NCBI GenBank assembly: GCA_948567375.1
Contig: OX419758.1
Location: forward strand, 11,475,001 to 11,539,000
Source: Lunularia cruciata
Lineage: Eukaryota; Streptophyta; Marchantiopsida; Lunulariales; Lunulariaceae
Direction of reading: 5' to 3'
Length of the DNA stretch: 64,000 nt
Shown here: in pieces, positions 1-13,052 of the stretch
How the letters are laid out: each line of letters opens with the position of its first letter
How positions within the stretch are numbered: position 1 is the stretch's first letter
Position numbers and translations under genes: made by a program
Notes under the pieces: model-generated
What the model was told of the DNA's origin: nothing
Seen by the model: only the letters and a program-made list of their open reading frames with translations
Databases searched by the model: none

Positions 1-3000
1 TTCAATTTTGTACTCTATTTGTTCAATTGAGTTCCCTTTTCAGTATCACAAAAATGCCCAGCTCTGCCAAGAATATTGCACCAGCGATGATCTGTGTTAT
101 TGGTAACTAAAAGAGGAGCTGGATACGCATGCTCATACATCAGTACTACTGATATTCCGAGACACGCATGGCATGGCAAGACTTGTCATATCCTCTTGGA
201 ATTCGGATGTTCGCCGTACTTCACAAGTAGTTGATGATAAGTCAGCTGCCAAGATTTTCATTGGAGAAAGTATTTCCAGCTGTCCAGTTCTTGCGCTTGT
301 ACGATTAATTTGTTGGAAACCACATTCCACATGTGAACGAGTTTAGCGTCAAATAAGAAGAAGAAGAAGGTGTGACGATAGGGAGGAAGTGCTAGCCTAT
401 TAATATTCGTAGTGTGGGTGTACTGAAAAAACAATTACTAGAAGTCAAGAGCTGCCTCCCCAGACTTCGAAAAGTGGGAAAGGCGGAGGGCGATCTTGAC
501 CTGGATCTATCGCACGGGTCATCTCCTTTCTTTCCATTGATGGATTTAGAAGGAGAGGCATGACAGTGCCAAAATTTTGACGAAAGTAGGTTTGAAGTCT
601 GGACCCTCATGGAATGTCCTTCACCAGGAGCTGAAGGACGTATCTACTTCTGTTAAGTAGTGTTCCATCCATTCTAGAGAACATTGCTGGGAAAATGTCC
701 CCTAATCATTGACAGAAGTGGAACTCCGAGGAAAAGAAGATGAAATCACTGACTCTTCGCCTGTGAGAGAAAAGAATCTACCGTAACCTAAAACCAAAAG
801 TTCAGCATCGAAGGAGAACACGAAGGGAGGAAGGAGAAAGTAGGTCATGGAGGGCATCATGAGGTAGGGAGGGGAGCAGGGGCAGAGCACAGTTGCAAGA
901 AAAAAGTACTCGAGCTTGAGGAATTGGGAAGAGCGAAAATTGTGAAACGATATGCAAAAGGTGTAGTTACTGTAGTGTGAGTAGGCATTCCAGAAAGTGA
1001 CTTTGTACTTAGGATCGGCTAAAGAAGCCAAGACACTGCAGATTGCATATCCCTGGTTAAGAGATTGTAAGATTTGAACTTCTCAATCAAGCCAACGCTA
1101 TATGATTGTTGGAGGTGGAAGACAAATCAGAGAAAAGACTGACGGACAAGGAATTCATATTGTTCTTATGTAATCAACTTATGTGCCTACTGGAAAAACA
1201 AAGATGTGCATCGTAAGCATGATGAGCGGTGAAACCGACTAGGCCCGTATTCGAGATGCCACAACAGGTAGTTGTAAGATCCGCGGCCAGCAAGCCTGCC
1301 GAGACCTGGAACTCTGCGCAAAAGTATTTAACGAACTTTAATTTGATAAATCCAAATTTTCTTTGCGAAAAAAGGCAGCCATCACAACAAACAGAACATC
1401 TTTGTCTCGTAATCCCCCTTCTGTTTGTTAGAAAGATTCAGAAGTAAACACGACCTAGACTTTTTCCCTGTACTACGACAGAAAGATAAATGGAGGCGAC
1501 ATAGTAAATCCATTTCCAGGCTCGCAGAGCTGCCGAAGCAGAAGGTGTCAAGAAGAGAACGAAGCTTATCCGAACAACGTGAAATCATACATGCATGGTT
1601 CGTTTGGCAAAAGGCTGACGCATTGGTTACGTATCTTAGAAGAAGATCCAGTTGAACAAGAACTTCGTACGAAACAAAAAGATCCCTCACAAATAAGCAC
1701 GTTTGGATCGAAGAAAGTTGAGGAATTCGACCGGGCTGGTCTGTTTCTACACAGAAGGCAGCTGGCACTTTGGGGTTGGGAGAAGAGAGGTCGGATGGAG
1801 AAGAAGATGATTGTTTTACGATGCATTGGAGCAAGATGGGGTGAGGCTAGGCTTCAGAAGAGTGTCGGACAAGTGGCAGGCTATCCTACGGATTCCAACG
1901 GATAGCTGTGGAGAGTGAGAGCCCAACTAAGTGTAATTATGAGTAGGATGAGCTCGCCTACAGCGGCGATGCCTCCGAGATCGCCGAAGAAATTTTCAGC
2001 AACTGACTGACTGCGAGGTTGAGAATGAAACATGCAACCCAGAAAAAGAATCACGTGTGTGTGAGGAGAGCGTGGTGAGGTGCAAGGGAATTAGACGGGA
2101 GGAATAAGCCTTTCATTGATGGAAGCGCCAATTGATTAAACCTGCTGTTTCGCCGCAGTGAGCTATGACTCACATTGAGCGCGGGAAGGCACACCCACTT
2201 AACAACAGATACTGGCGAACTCAGAAATTACTTGCACTTTAGGAGACCAAGGTTCAGTTGCATCAGGTGCCTTGAGGAGCTCACAAGGCCCCAGGTCAAC
2301 GCGTGTTGCAGGGTCGATACATGTTCCCAAATTGGGCAAGCGACCCTTTACCAGGGCACGAGAACAAGGCAGAGAGGTCGAAAGATTTTTCTAAGTGTGT
2401 GGAGCAAATGCTTGATGATAGTCTTTTCCTTGCTCTTGCAGCCACTAATTGCTGAAACCACTGTAAAAGCAGTCTAAGACAGCGCAAGAAAATGCTGGCG
2501 CTTCGTTTCCCAAGCAAACGGGACCGTCGGTGCGTGGCTGATCTGTTCTTCGGTGGCTTGGCTCGTATACCGGTGAACGGACACAAGGCTCACCTTCCAT
2601 TGCTCTTACTCTTAAACCGCTTTATAAGCCAGCCGCTAGGTATAGGATGCTCTGCTGCCAGTGTGGTGGGACTAGCTTCATAACTACTGTGACTATGTTG
2701 GTGTGTAAATGTTAGTCAGTCCCTGTACTCCACTTCCGTCCCTACTACCCATTCAAGACGTGGGGACGGACGCCGCTTCGCTCAAAATTTGAAGGTAGGG
2801 TCAGCCAAACCCCCGAAATGAAGAGAGCCGAAACAGGAGAAGAAGAAGTAGAACTAGAAGCAGGAGGGAAGCTGTTGTGCTTTACGATTACATTACTTGT
2901 CCGAACAGACGAACGAGAGCAACTCCACTCAAAAAGAGAAAAACGATACAATCAGGAAAGGGACTATTCACGACAGTAGGAGTTAATTGCGGGAACAAGC

Positions 3001-4150
3001 CACGTGAAGTGATCGAAGCAGTAGACGTTTGTAAATGTCATGCTCCGTAGCTCTGGTGGCTACGAAACAGAATGGAAGTCCTGTAGAGATGCGTAGCTTC
3101 AGTGGCAGTTTCCTAGAATATGCAATTGAGGAGAGGAGACTGCGATCTTGATTTGAATAACGTGCGATTTGACATAATCTCTTCGTCCTGTTTCCGGCTG
3201 TATGTCTTGACAATTGGCAACTCAGAAGACCAAACGCACCATAAGTGTCCTCTTGAATACCATCTCCTTGTACGCATGCATCTCCAGTCAAATCACCGTA
3301 GCCTGGCTCATCCCCCATGCATGGAGCCTCCTGCCGTTCTGTGCTACCTCAGTGCTCCCTGGTCTGAACATTCCTTTCCTTACCTTCTGAGCGGATCATA
3401 CGTGTCCTGGCGATTTCAACATTCTTCTGGTAGAAGAGAAGAGCGAGTCTCTTGGCAAATACTAGAAACATCGTATTTACCAGACCTACTAGACGTGGTA
3501 TTTTACACGCAGTTCTTTGAAACAGTTACAAATCACGTACTGCCAAATGAAGCGCACGCAGTGTTAACTTGGTACGCCTACTTTCTTAGCATCAATCAGC
3601 ACATCCATCTCCTGGACGAGATTGTGCTGTCAAATACTGTGACGTTTCTATGATCGTGATGGGTCTGATACTCAAGGTCTCTCCACTCTTCCCTCTCTAA
3701 AGCCCAAGATATTTGGCAAGGACCAGGAATCCTCCGCCCTCTTCTTCTACCTCGGGGTCCACTGCTGGTTACCCTTAGCGCGAGCAATTGCTTTCAACAT
3801 TATCAGTTCTGGAGACGTCAATGATGATGCCAAGTACCCGACGAGACCAGGGCTCGCTCAACCCGTATCCTGTGTTATGTACGGAATATTCACCCGTACA
3901 AAAAGGTTCCCTGGCTCAGGTAGGCAGTAGAGGCGACCTTCTTCAAAATGGTGGATGTAACGATCACGTTAAAGCAGACAGCGCGAGAACTATCGTCTGT
4001 ACTGCTGCCAATACGTCACGAGAACCATGTCCGCTCATACGGGAAGTAGGATAGAACACTGAAGAGACGCTCATACAACCAACTTCCACGAGGACACCGG
4101 TTGAGAAATATACAACGATCAAACGACACGAGGAACTGGATTGTATAACT
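1..4150. other. Intergenic stretch, no supportable gene
   Basis: Open frames of up to about 177 codons occur on both strands (for example 3120-3653 plus and 1382-1834 minus). They overlap each other, show no family motif I recognise, and have no convincing splice structure. CpG dinucleotides are frequent compared with the repeat blocks further right, so this is probably low-copy DNA. I see no transposon signature in it. Confidence 0.5.
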
Positions 4151-4154
4151 TACA

Positions 4155-4160
4155 TTTATT
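4155..4160 (-). terminator. Candidate poly(A) signal of CKX
   Basis: On the minus strand the hexamer AATAAA lies about 280 nt downstream of the CKX stop codon, in an AT-rich tract. Plant polyadenylation signals are loose, so this is only a candidate. If used, the 3' UTR would contain both the GA and the CT microsatellites. Confidence 0.35.
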
Positions 4161-4300
4161 TCTTGTAAATTACAGAATAAGGTAGATAGCAGTCATGTTG
4201 ACTCCATGTCTTGAGGACGAGCGCACAACCGTGCTAAAGAATGTGGTATTTTTCTAACTAAATCTACCAAAATTAGTTTTGTACTCTTTGTCAAAGAGGG

Positions 4301-4316
4301 AGAGAGAGAGAGAGAG
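4301..4316. repeat. (AG)8 microsatellite
   Basis: A run of eight AG dinucleotides on the plus strand. It lies in the presumed CKX 3' UTR, where it would read (CT)8 in the mRNA and is complementary to the longer run at 4387-4428. Confidence 0.9.
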
Positions 4317-4384
4317 AAAGCAGATACGAAGAGATATGGTAGGTGGTTGCTAACATATCTCCTCACCTAGTTAAGTTTACAAGT

Positions 4385-4386
<2 letters not shown>

Positions 4387-4428
<42 letters not shown>
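4387..4428. repeat. (TC)21 microsatellite
   Basis: An uninterrupted 42-nt TC run on the plus strand, starting 13 bases beyond the CKX stop codon. In CKX mRNA it would be (GA)21, followed about 70 nt later by the complementary (CT)8 tract. Confidence 0.95.
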
Positions 4429-4430
<2 letters not shown>

Positions 4431-4440
4431 GTGGTGGTAG

Positions 4441-7038
4441 TCACCTGTAAGATAAAGGAGCGGGAACCCCCCCCCGGGCAAAAATGTTCTGACTAGGAGT
4501 TAACATCACTTTGGGGTCGAACTTCATTTTGTTGAGGACAAACTCGTTCCATTTATCACCAAAGTGAGTCTGCCACTCTAAAAGTGTGTTGTGCTTCGGT
4601 AGGTATTGCTTGCATCCTATGCTTTCACAATAATTCCAAAACACACTGTTTCTGTCCAACAGTGTCTGCAAATTAGGGCCCATCGAAGGCACGACCGACT
4701 GAAGAAAGGCGACAAGAAAGAACGCGCTCTCATCAGGTGTCACTGCAGACATTCGGGAATCCCACCTGCACGCCGGACAGGAAGTTACCCAGTGGTTAGT
4801 TCCTCCAACTTCGCAGCATACTTCATCACCACATGCCCAGTTGCACAGCGAACTATTTCTGGAGTAAGCTGATCAGTCAGTGCAATATTAAACAAGCATC
4901 CGCAGCCGCTAAAACCGTGCTAAGAAATATTTCCAAGAAAATCCACGGTATTATCGAAGCAATTATCAGATTCCACCTATGCTCATTTCAGGATAGCTAC
5001 TCTCAACTTGAAGTTCTACATGTCATTGATGGGAAGAACTTTCTTACTTCTCTTTGTTGAATGGGTACACGATGATCGGGCCATTTATGGTGTCTGGATC
5101 CAGACTCCGTAGAACTGTGCCCTCAAACTCCATCATTTTACTTGCAGGCACTAACATGTTTATCCATGGATGCTGCACTTCCCACTCGCCTAGCGATCTG
5201 AGGATCAACTCGGTGGTGTGCACACGTTCCAGAAACTCCAAATACGATGTATCGTGCGAAAATACTTGCGTCGGGATGCATTCTAATTCTGAATGTCCCA
5301 TCATCTGGCGCACTTTCTGTACAGGGAGAAATCATTAAGACAAGTTAGTAACAGACATCATTTATCATATCATCAGACAACAGGAATCACGTCTCTCATG
5401 AACCACATCAGGCATCTCCAACATTCATGTCATATAATCCTCAAGTCGACGTTCATGCCAACAACAGATACCAACGTTGGCGCATGTGAAGGATGCTGGT
5501 GATCAAATAGCTTAATTACCGTGTGAAGGGAAGACGCTGGCTCCGTGTTGTTGTCGTAGTTCTTGCCGAGCTCGATGTAGTAGAGTACTGACGTGGTATC
5601 ATTATCGGGCATCAAGGCCTTGTTGACACTCTGGCCCTCAAAGGGTACAGAGTTATAACCAAATTGGGGGCTCGCGGTGTTGGCGACGACAAATCCTTCG
5701 ACGTAGTCAAACTCATTCGAGCTATTTGCCTGAGAGATGAGACGTAGCTGGTCACGGTGAAAAGAAGTGAAGTCGGAATAGATAGCACGAACCCAGTGCA
5801 CCTGTAATCATGAGTTTTCGGTGGTCAATTTCGCTGGAACTTATGATATTGAGATAGCGTTGACGTTTCAACCCCAGGACCACAGAAAAGCGACAAGACC
5901 AACTTCATTTTTTCGTCTTATCGTGGAGGTTTCTCCGTCCGAAGCAGAAAAATTGCCAGTCAAAGAGATTGTGATAATCGACTATAGCCTTGATCTTCAC
6001 AAAACTCAAAAGATCAATCACAACTGGTCACCACAACTTACGTTCTTCGGAACAAGCTGCAAGTTGATTCGGGCCTTAACGATGATGCCGAATTGGCCTA
6101 ATCCGCCAAGAACTGCGAAGAAGAGGTCTGGTTGCACATCTTTGGAGCAAGTAATCAACTCTCCTAAACCTTCACAAGCGCACACGTGGATCAGATTCCA
6201 CTAGTCTCAAATCCACAAACTTCGTAGCACGAGACGTTCCATCAAACCCACGGGATTGGTAGACGTGGATGTTAGGTGAGTAAGAATCTCGTCTCAACAT
6301 TTTCCTTCTCCAATTGCGCGTAGTATATTGATGAAACAGAAAACATCACGAGAAACCAAATCGAGTCTGATCGAGTTGAAAGTTGTGTGTACGGGAATTT
6401 CGAGGAAGAATGAACTTACCAGTGACTACTTCCAATTGAAGGACATTGCTGATCTGTGGACCCCAGCGGAAAGATTGCCCACTGATACCAGCATTCGAGA
6501 GAGTTCCACCGACACTGAGATGTAGGTAATCTGTAAAGGACCTTGGAGAGACACCCTCTTTCATACATTCCTGCAGCACATCGATCCACAATTCGCCAGC
6601 GGTGGCCTCGACATACATTTCGCGAACATTCACGTATATTCCTCTGAAAGATGACATTTCGACAACAACTCCCTTGTGGACTTGTGACTGTCCGTTGATC
6701 GAATGGCCCGGCCCCTTCGCTGCGATTGATAAATTGGAACTTGAAGCGTATACAGCTCGAACAACGCTGACAATGTCGTCTTTTGAACCAGGGTGTAGAA
6801 CTGCTGCAGGAGCAAGGGTTCGAATTTGTCCAAAGTCTTTAGAAGCTGCACTGGTTTCAAAAAAGGTGAGGTATCCATCCAAGCTGATAGCGGACAACGA
6901 GTTGCATTCTCTCTGGGCAAGAGAACAACTATTTGCCAAGTCCACGGTGCTGAATGCTGGTGCAATAACGCAGCTAAATCCCAGCAGCATGACTGCTGTG
7001 AGTAATTCTATCCGCTGCAAAACACGGCTCTGATCCAT
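4441..7038 (-). CDS. CKX: Cytokinin dehydrogenase (cytokinin oxidase), five exons
   Basis: This FAD enzyme irreversibly cleaves the N6 side chain of cytokinins such as isopentenyladenine and zeatin. Exons in reading order are 7038-6420, 6169-6042, 5801-5520, 5316-5048 and 4765-4441. Every intron is GT-AG and the phases join to about 540 codons, the usual CKX length. The ATG at 7038 is chosen because it opens a hydrophobic signal peptide (residues about 1-30); the frame extends upstream only to a TTG. The FAD domain has the covalent flavin site GHS (His about 112, within GPGHSINGQ), then SVGGTLSNAGISGQ and GGLGQFGII. The cytokinin-binding half follows with HWVRAIYSDF, FDYVEGFV, GPIIVYPFN and SAVTPDE, and the C terminus has KQYLP, HFGDKW and FDPK. 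A signal peptide implies an ER or apoplastic location. No break was found. It is the only intact gene in the window. Confidence 0.95.
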
Positions 7039-7206
7039 GTTGGCAGAATTTGGAGCTTGAGATTCGAATTCTTTGATCCTCAATCAGATTAGAGCTATTG
7101 AACCCCTCCTCTCTTTCTCTCTCCTTGCCTTCTTGATAAAATTTCTGTCGTGATCAGAGCTTCAGTTTGCGTAGTTTCAGTCGGTCTCTGCGTCGCCCCA
7201 GTCTCA

Positions 7207-7214
7207 AATATATT
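7207..7214 (-). promoter_or_regulatory. Candidate TATA box of CKX
   Basis: An AATATATT tract on the minus strand lies about 170 nt upstream of the CKX ATG. The leader between them is GA-rich (TC-rich on the plus strand near 7105-7130). A second candidate, TTTAAATA, lies near 7619-7627. The choice between them is inference from spacing only. Confidence 0.35.
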
Positions 7215-8694
7215 TCCAAATTGCCATGTTCGTCCGTTTAAATCACGAGATCACTATGCGGCGCGTGTGAGGAGGCTCTAGATGCAAGGAAGGAAGGAAG
7301 GAGTTACGACGACAGTAGTAGTTTAGTTGCAGAACCCACTGCTGCTACTTAATTCTAGAGTGAACTGCAAAAGAAGGAAGGAAAACGTAAAGAAAGAGGG
7401 GACTTCTTTCCTTTCCTTTGGCTAAAGCAACTCAGCGCAAACGCACTTTCCATCCACAAGAGCAGCACCACCGAGGAGACGCGAGAAAGAAACGCAAGTT
7501 TCTCTTCTTTCAAACCCGAGAAACAAGGAAAGAAGGACTGACTCTAAAGAAGGCTGGCCCGCTCGCGCCTGCTCTTACACTGCTCTTCCCTGTCTGGGAG
7601 ATGAGAGGGTCATAGCGGTATTTAAAGCTTACGATACCCTTAGTAAAGGCGGCGGTAACTGTGCCCACTCATCCAAAACTGACGCCAAACTATCCCAAAC
7701 TTAACTGCAGTTGAACTCCCGTCGTCGACGGGAGCATGGTATCTCCCAGACACGCAGGTCCAAATCCGTCAGTGTGGATCTCTCACAGTCACCATCACCT
7801 CCTGTAACCAGCGAACTAACGCACGCCGTCACCGTCGAAGTGCGTCAATCCATCTGCACTGTTCCCGGGAACCGGAACGCATTGCCGACCTCTTAAAGCA
7901 TAACTAACCGGCAGAGACTAGACGGCCGATATCCCCCGGCCGCGAGGCTCGGGCGAGGCGCGGCGGGCCCAAGCGTGCCAACGTCGTGTCCGATCCCAGA
8001 GAGCGGAAGGTCCGGAGCCGTGTCTTGCAGAATGTTGTGCTTCCAGCCTCCACATGTCAAACCCACGTACGTCCTATGGGAGGTAAATCTCCCAACTATT
8101 TTCAAACCGGCGCCGGCCGCCAACCTTTTGCACTTTACCGACTACTGTGCGGCGGCGCCTGAATCACAAGACTGGAATAAGTCCAAAACCCTATCCCTCC
8201 TGGACAGAACCTTCTGATGCAACTCTCGGTATCCTCTTCTACCGTTCTCTCACCGTCACGTAAACTCCCATGTACATTCGGGTTGAAGGCGTACCATCAC
8301 GAACCTAACCTATTTTATTCGGTGCTATCCATGTACAACACTTCACCCTCTTGATCCACCGGATCCTCCGGACATACCTGCTCTTTGGCCCGTGCGGTCT
8401 GTGTTCTTCGCCTCAAGTTTATCCATCCTTGTTTAAGTACTGTAACTATCATCTAGACTCGTCCGGTGATTTGGCACTTCGATTGTTGGATGAAGTTCCA
8501 TCTTCCACCCGTTTGTTAATGCACTGTTTGCTTCTAGCCTCTCAATTGTGTAAATTCCGAGGAAGAGATGGGACTTCGCCAAAACACACGTCTTCCAACG
8601 TGCATACCAACTTAATATCTATATCAGAACAAAGCTTAACTATAATTCGTCCCTCCGAAACACCTTTTTCATCTCACGAATTGTTGATATCATA

Positions 8695-8749
8695 TCAAAT
8701 TGACACCGAATAAGGCGTCAAATTGACGCCTTCTTCGCTGTCAATTTGA
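8695..8749. repeat. Near-perfect 27-bp foldback with 1-nt centre
   Basis: The arms 8695-8721 and 8723-8749 are reverse complements at 25 of 27 positions around a single central A at 8722. The innermost 10 bp (AAGGCGTCAA / TTGACGCCTT) are perfect. The loop is too short for a normal microRNA precursor. A palindromic transposon remnant or structured DNA is more likely. A diverged echo of the right arm occurs near 10977-11005. Confidence 0.85.
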
Positions 8750-9238
8750 ATTGCTTCGTTTGCAATTCCAAACAACTTTGCCATTGTTCATTGTCAATTC
8801 ATCAATATTAAGTGGGTCCTAACAAAGAAGAAGACATTAGCTGCGTGGAAAAGGAAGTATCCAGTGACTACTATTTACATGCCCTGTAAACACTATCGCA
8901 AACATAAAGTCACTAACGCGGAGTACTCATATGCCATACTACGGGCAACAGGAGTCAAGAACAATGGAAATTACTTTTAAGTTCAGCTAATTCGGATCAC
9001 ATGGAAAATGGTTAGATAAGATTTTTATCCGAGGCTCGCTGCAGTGATATTTAGAATACTTTTCTACGGAAAGAAGCTGCTTCCAACCATTCGGACTTGA
9101 CATATGGACATGTTGGACTCATATGAAAATTTAAATGACCTGTCGGAAAGTAGACTGTAATTGCTCTCGTCTGGCGAAGTTCTTGTATGTTGTAGAGACC
9201 TGTTGTGGTAAATTGTAAAAATAAAATGATCCTATGAG

Positions 9239-9800
9239 ATGTCAAATGAAATACATCTCGACGAATTTAGATCTCATCCACTATATCCAAATTGGTGTGC
9301 ATGCGTAGTACGGATCTTAATTTCATCTGGTAGCCTTAAGTGGTCTTTTCCCTCTCAGATTTCATATGTTCTCCATCCTTCCCGGTATCCTTCTTCTTTA
9401 CTACGCTTCCAAGCAGGATTTAAAGCAGCTGCTTTCTGTAATAAAGCTGAATGTTGGCCCAAGAAAATGAGATTCCTTGTACACACATATATTTGGAATC
9501 CGGATTGGAGACCCTGTCATCTGCCGAAGCTTTAACGTATTGGTTGGAACCTGTTTAGGTAGTTATGCTTCAAGATGTCACATCCATTTCATATTAAAGT
9601 GGGCGAATCTACATCTAATTCTATCTATCTATATCGGCCTGCATGCATAGTAGCGATCATAATTTTATTTGTGGCGTTGAAGAGGTCTATTCCCGATCAC
9701 AACTTTCAAATCTCCATCCCTCCCCGTATCTTTCTGTTGTACTACGCTTTTACATATGCATGAGAGGAGATGCTTTTGGTCTGAAAATCGAACATTATAT
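9239..9800. repeat. Two diverged direct repeats
   Basis: The segment from about 9290 to 9415 (GCATGCGTAGTA ... TACTACGCTT) resembles the segment from about 9638 to 9755 (GCATGCATAGTAG ... GTACTACGCTT) in order and spacing, with many substitutions. A third weak echo is near 10840 (CAAATTGGTGTACATTC). The origin is unknown and no coding content is recognised. Confidence 0.45.
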
Positions 9801-12800
9801 ATGAGATTTCTCTCTGAATCTGGCTTGGGGGAGCTCTTCTTCCCTTAGTTCCCTCGTCGCTTCTTCATTCGCGGAAGCTCTTGTAGAGACCAGTTTTGCC
9901 AGAGGGAAAAAAAGAGAAAAAAGAAAAGAAAAGTTCTGCCAGAGGAGCAAGCACAACGTGACGAAATTGGGTATACTTTCCCATGATAAACTTTCAAAGT
10001 TGAAACCCGACCTCGCGCGTTGCTTCCTAATTGGACTATGGCTACTGAAAGGTAATCTCCAAAACGTATTATTTACACAAACAAGAAATCAGTATCGATT
10101 ACTATAGCATTCTGTCTGTTTGAGCAACAGACTCCGAGACGAAATATACTCACAGGAACAAGGACCTATTATTACGTCGTTCTGGTCTTCAGTGGTAGTT
10201 ACGGTACAAATCACACGTTTTAAATTCTACATCCTTTTTCGCCACTTTCTATTGTGCTACATGGAGATGATCCTCGGTAGGCGATTTGAATATTTACTTC
10301 AGACATGAGACTTACTGGTGCCACATATCTTTTGGAATCTGGTTCCGAGGAGTTCTCATCAGCCGTTCTCTTCATCTGGAGAATCGGAAAGTGCGCGACC
10401 GGGAAATGATGGAATCAACTGTCAATTCAAATTTATCAGGGTCAAACTATATCAGATCAGATCTACCGAATTGGCTACAGGCAGAGGACCAATGACAACT
10501 TCACGAGCAGTGGAGATGTCATTTCTGGATCACATAGATACTGTAGACTGCAAGTGTGTACCAGTACGTAGATATTCTGGTAGAACTCATAACTTCCCGC
10601 TATGCAGTACACATTCACCTATGTGGAGTCGAGCTTCTTTCAGTACTATAAGAGATTGAGACTAGGATCTGAGAATGATATTCCTCCAAAATTATTCAGT
10701 GTTCCCGATTTTGGATTGCGGACTCTTCATCTCCCGAGCTTTTGTATGTATTGCAGAGGCCTGTATATGAAGGGCCACCTGCGAAAACTGATGATAGCAA
10801 GTGCCAGCTCAACTGGCAAACTATATCTAATCCAATCTATGCAAATTGGTGTACATTCTTCAGGAGCACCGGTTTTACCACATTCTTTTATGCTGGACCT
10901 ATCGGTAGGAGTATGAGCATCAGCTTCAATGGCAATCCTGGGTTGTGATTCCAGTACGGTACATAACTTCCAGCGCATGTCAATTTAGACGCCTTCTACG
11001 TCTACAATAGAACATGACCCTTGGGTACGATGCATGCACACCACTTTGAAATGATGAAATCAGATATGGATTTCCGATAATATATGGGAATACATGTCAC
11101 TTCCTCCATGGCTGTTTTCAACCTGCCCGTTTGATTCATAAAAGAACTAGCGTTAGATGTTATTTTCTCTAAGATATTGTATGCTTCCTGTCTACTTGGT
11201 GTACTACAGCAACCTCATTGTGTGCATCTTGAACTGATCGTCACCGTACAACGCAATGAAAACGGCTAATCACATATAATTCAAATGGGATAACGATGGA
11301 TTGGAACATTGCGTAGCAGATTCGTGAAGGTGGGATTAGCAATCACGTAAGTTCAATATTTTCTGTATTAGTACCGTTATTGTAGCTAAGCTTTAGAAGC
11401 TTTAGACAATCGCTTTTAACCTTTACACATTCACAGCTACGGTGTTATTGATGTCCAGAGTAGATTCTCTGAGGACAGTATAGCCTTTGTGCTTTATCCG
11501 GGTAAACTCGCCTCGGTAGACCATAGTACGAAATATGGCATGAAAAACCAGCAATTGTGTGAAAGGCGATAGTAGCTTTATAAGACTTCAAAAACAGAAA
11601 ATCCAGTGGAGCATATCTACACTACAAAACTACACCGAATCATTAAAAAGCTGTTCATCGGACTTTCAATGATACAATGTGGTTGTGCATATTTTATATA
11701 CGATTGACTCAGATGAGGTATGCAATGATTCTAGACCAAATCTGTTTTACTGAAATCGCACTAGGTATAAAACATTTGACATGAAAATCCGTTATGAAAT
11801 TTACGCATTTAAAGCTTAGGAAATGTACATTTTCTTTCATGTTTTAAGCGATGGTCAGCAACCAATGTCATTGAATTATTGTTTACATCTCTAAAGGTTG
11901 CACCTATCCACTGAGATCTTTCTGGAGAGACTTCCCCAAACACGAGATTTGTATCATGATATATCAATTTTCATTCACAGGTATGAAACTACCATTTTTT
12001 TTATCATTCTGTTGAATATGCTGGGCATCCAGGCCTCCCGTATTCAACATCCCCAGCACTACCGTACAGCCAAGCCTATTCGCTCGCGAAGGTGAGCGAA
12101 TTCAAACTGTAGCATGTTTTGACCATTCACTCACTCAAGACATGAGTGAACATACCCTTTCATTCATGCCATTTAACATGGCTATATGCGATTATCACCA
12201 AGAATGATTGAAGTTGCAAGATGAGTGAATCAACTCGTGTATATGAATTATAGATCTTCACTCATTGCACTTTGACTAGATTTGCTCACAACAAGATCCT
12301 AAGTATATCACAAGTGAAATGAGAGAAAAGCCTACCTCATAGAACACAAGAAGGATGGGAAGACCCATCAAGCCATACGAGGGAGAGACAAAAGAGGTAG
12401 AATGGTGCTAGGCCCCAATAGTATTGATATGAGAAATCTTCCCTACCGCACCTAAGATATCCGAGCTATGCAAGTCATAAGGTCTACAAACTACTAGAGC
12501 ATCCAAAGAAGCATCACCTAGAGTAATTTGCTCTCTTATAGATTGCACCAGCCAATGCTCTTAGTAGAGCACTGGACACACGCTGTCTAAAGTATGCTAC
12601 AAAGTATGAGAGTGAGAGTGGTAACCCCCAGCATCTAATATGATAAACTCTCATGCACTCCTTGACAAATGTGTCAAACGCCATGTCCATCACTCCATAT
12701 AACTCCACGGCTAGGGGAACAAAGAGGTGACTTTGTTGCATACCCATATACTTGGAGATCTTGCGTGCTGCTGCACTGCTTGTCTCCCATCAAGGAGGAT

Positions 12801-13052
12801 GAGTAATCACTCCTACCAAAACTGCATCACGTGTAGGGTCCGTAACCACAACATCCGCCATTGCCACCTGATCATCTCAAACCAAGTATAAGTCTGCTTT
12901 AACACCTGTTGTCTGCAAAGAATATAAATTCTCCCTCCAAGCAAGGTATCCACTCTCTCGTGCCATAGCAGACTCTATATCCTTGATGGCATCATGGGTA
13001 GCTATCCTTTATCCTCCATAAGGACACTGTGTCATCTATATTGGTATTTCAT

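Larger units (their letters stand above)
7260..12335. other. Intergenic stretch, no supportable gene
   Basis: About 7660-8220 is relatively GC-rich and CpG-rich and lies upstream of CKX, so it may be promoter or an old exon, but I recognise no product on either strand. From about 8300 the sequence becomes AT-richer. It holds the foldback at 8695-8749 and diverged duplicated segments at 9240-9800. A short stem (arms 12078-12085 and 12094-12101, 8 bp perfect, 8-nt loop) lies near the right end. Confidence 0.45.

Noticed and set aside
1382-1905. Overlapping open frames on both strands (150 and 108 codons)
   Set aside because: They are mutual shadows; neither shows domain motifs, and no splice context was seen.
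3120-3653. 177-codon plus-strand open frame in CpG-containing DNA
   Set aside because: No recognisable motif or family resemblance, erratic composition, and overlapping open frames on the other strand. Long enough to notice but not to support a gene.
4387-4428. Regular repeat as a CRISPR-like or satellite array
   Set aside because: It is a simple dinucleotide microsatellite; there are no spacers and the genome is eukaryotic.
7039-7083. Upstream extension of CKX exon 1
   Set aside because: The frame is open to 7083, but that codon is TTG. The ATG at 7038 gives a proper signal peptide, so the extension is treated as 5' UTR.
8695-8749. MicroRNA precursor
   Set aside because: The loop is one base and the stem only 27 bp, unsuitable for normal Dicer processing.
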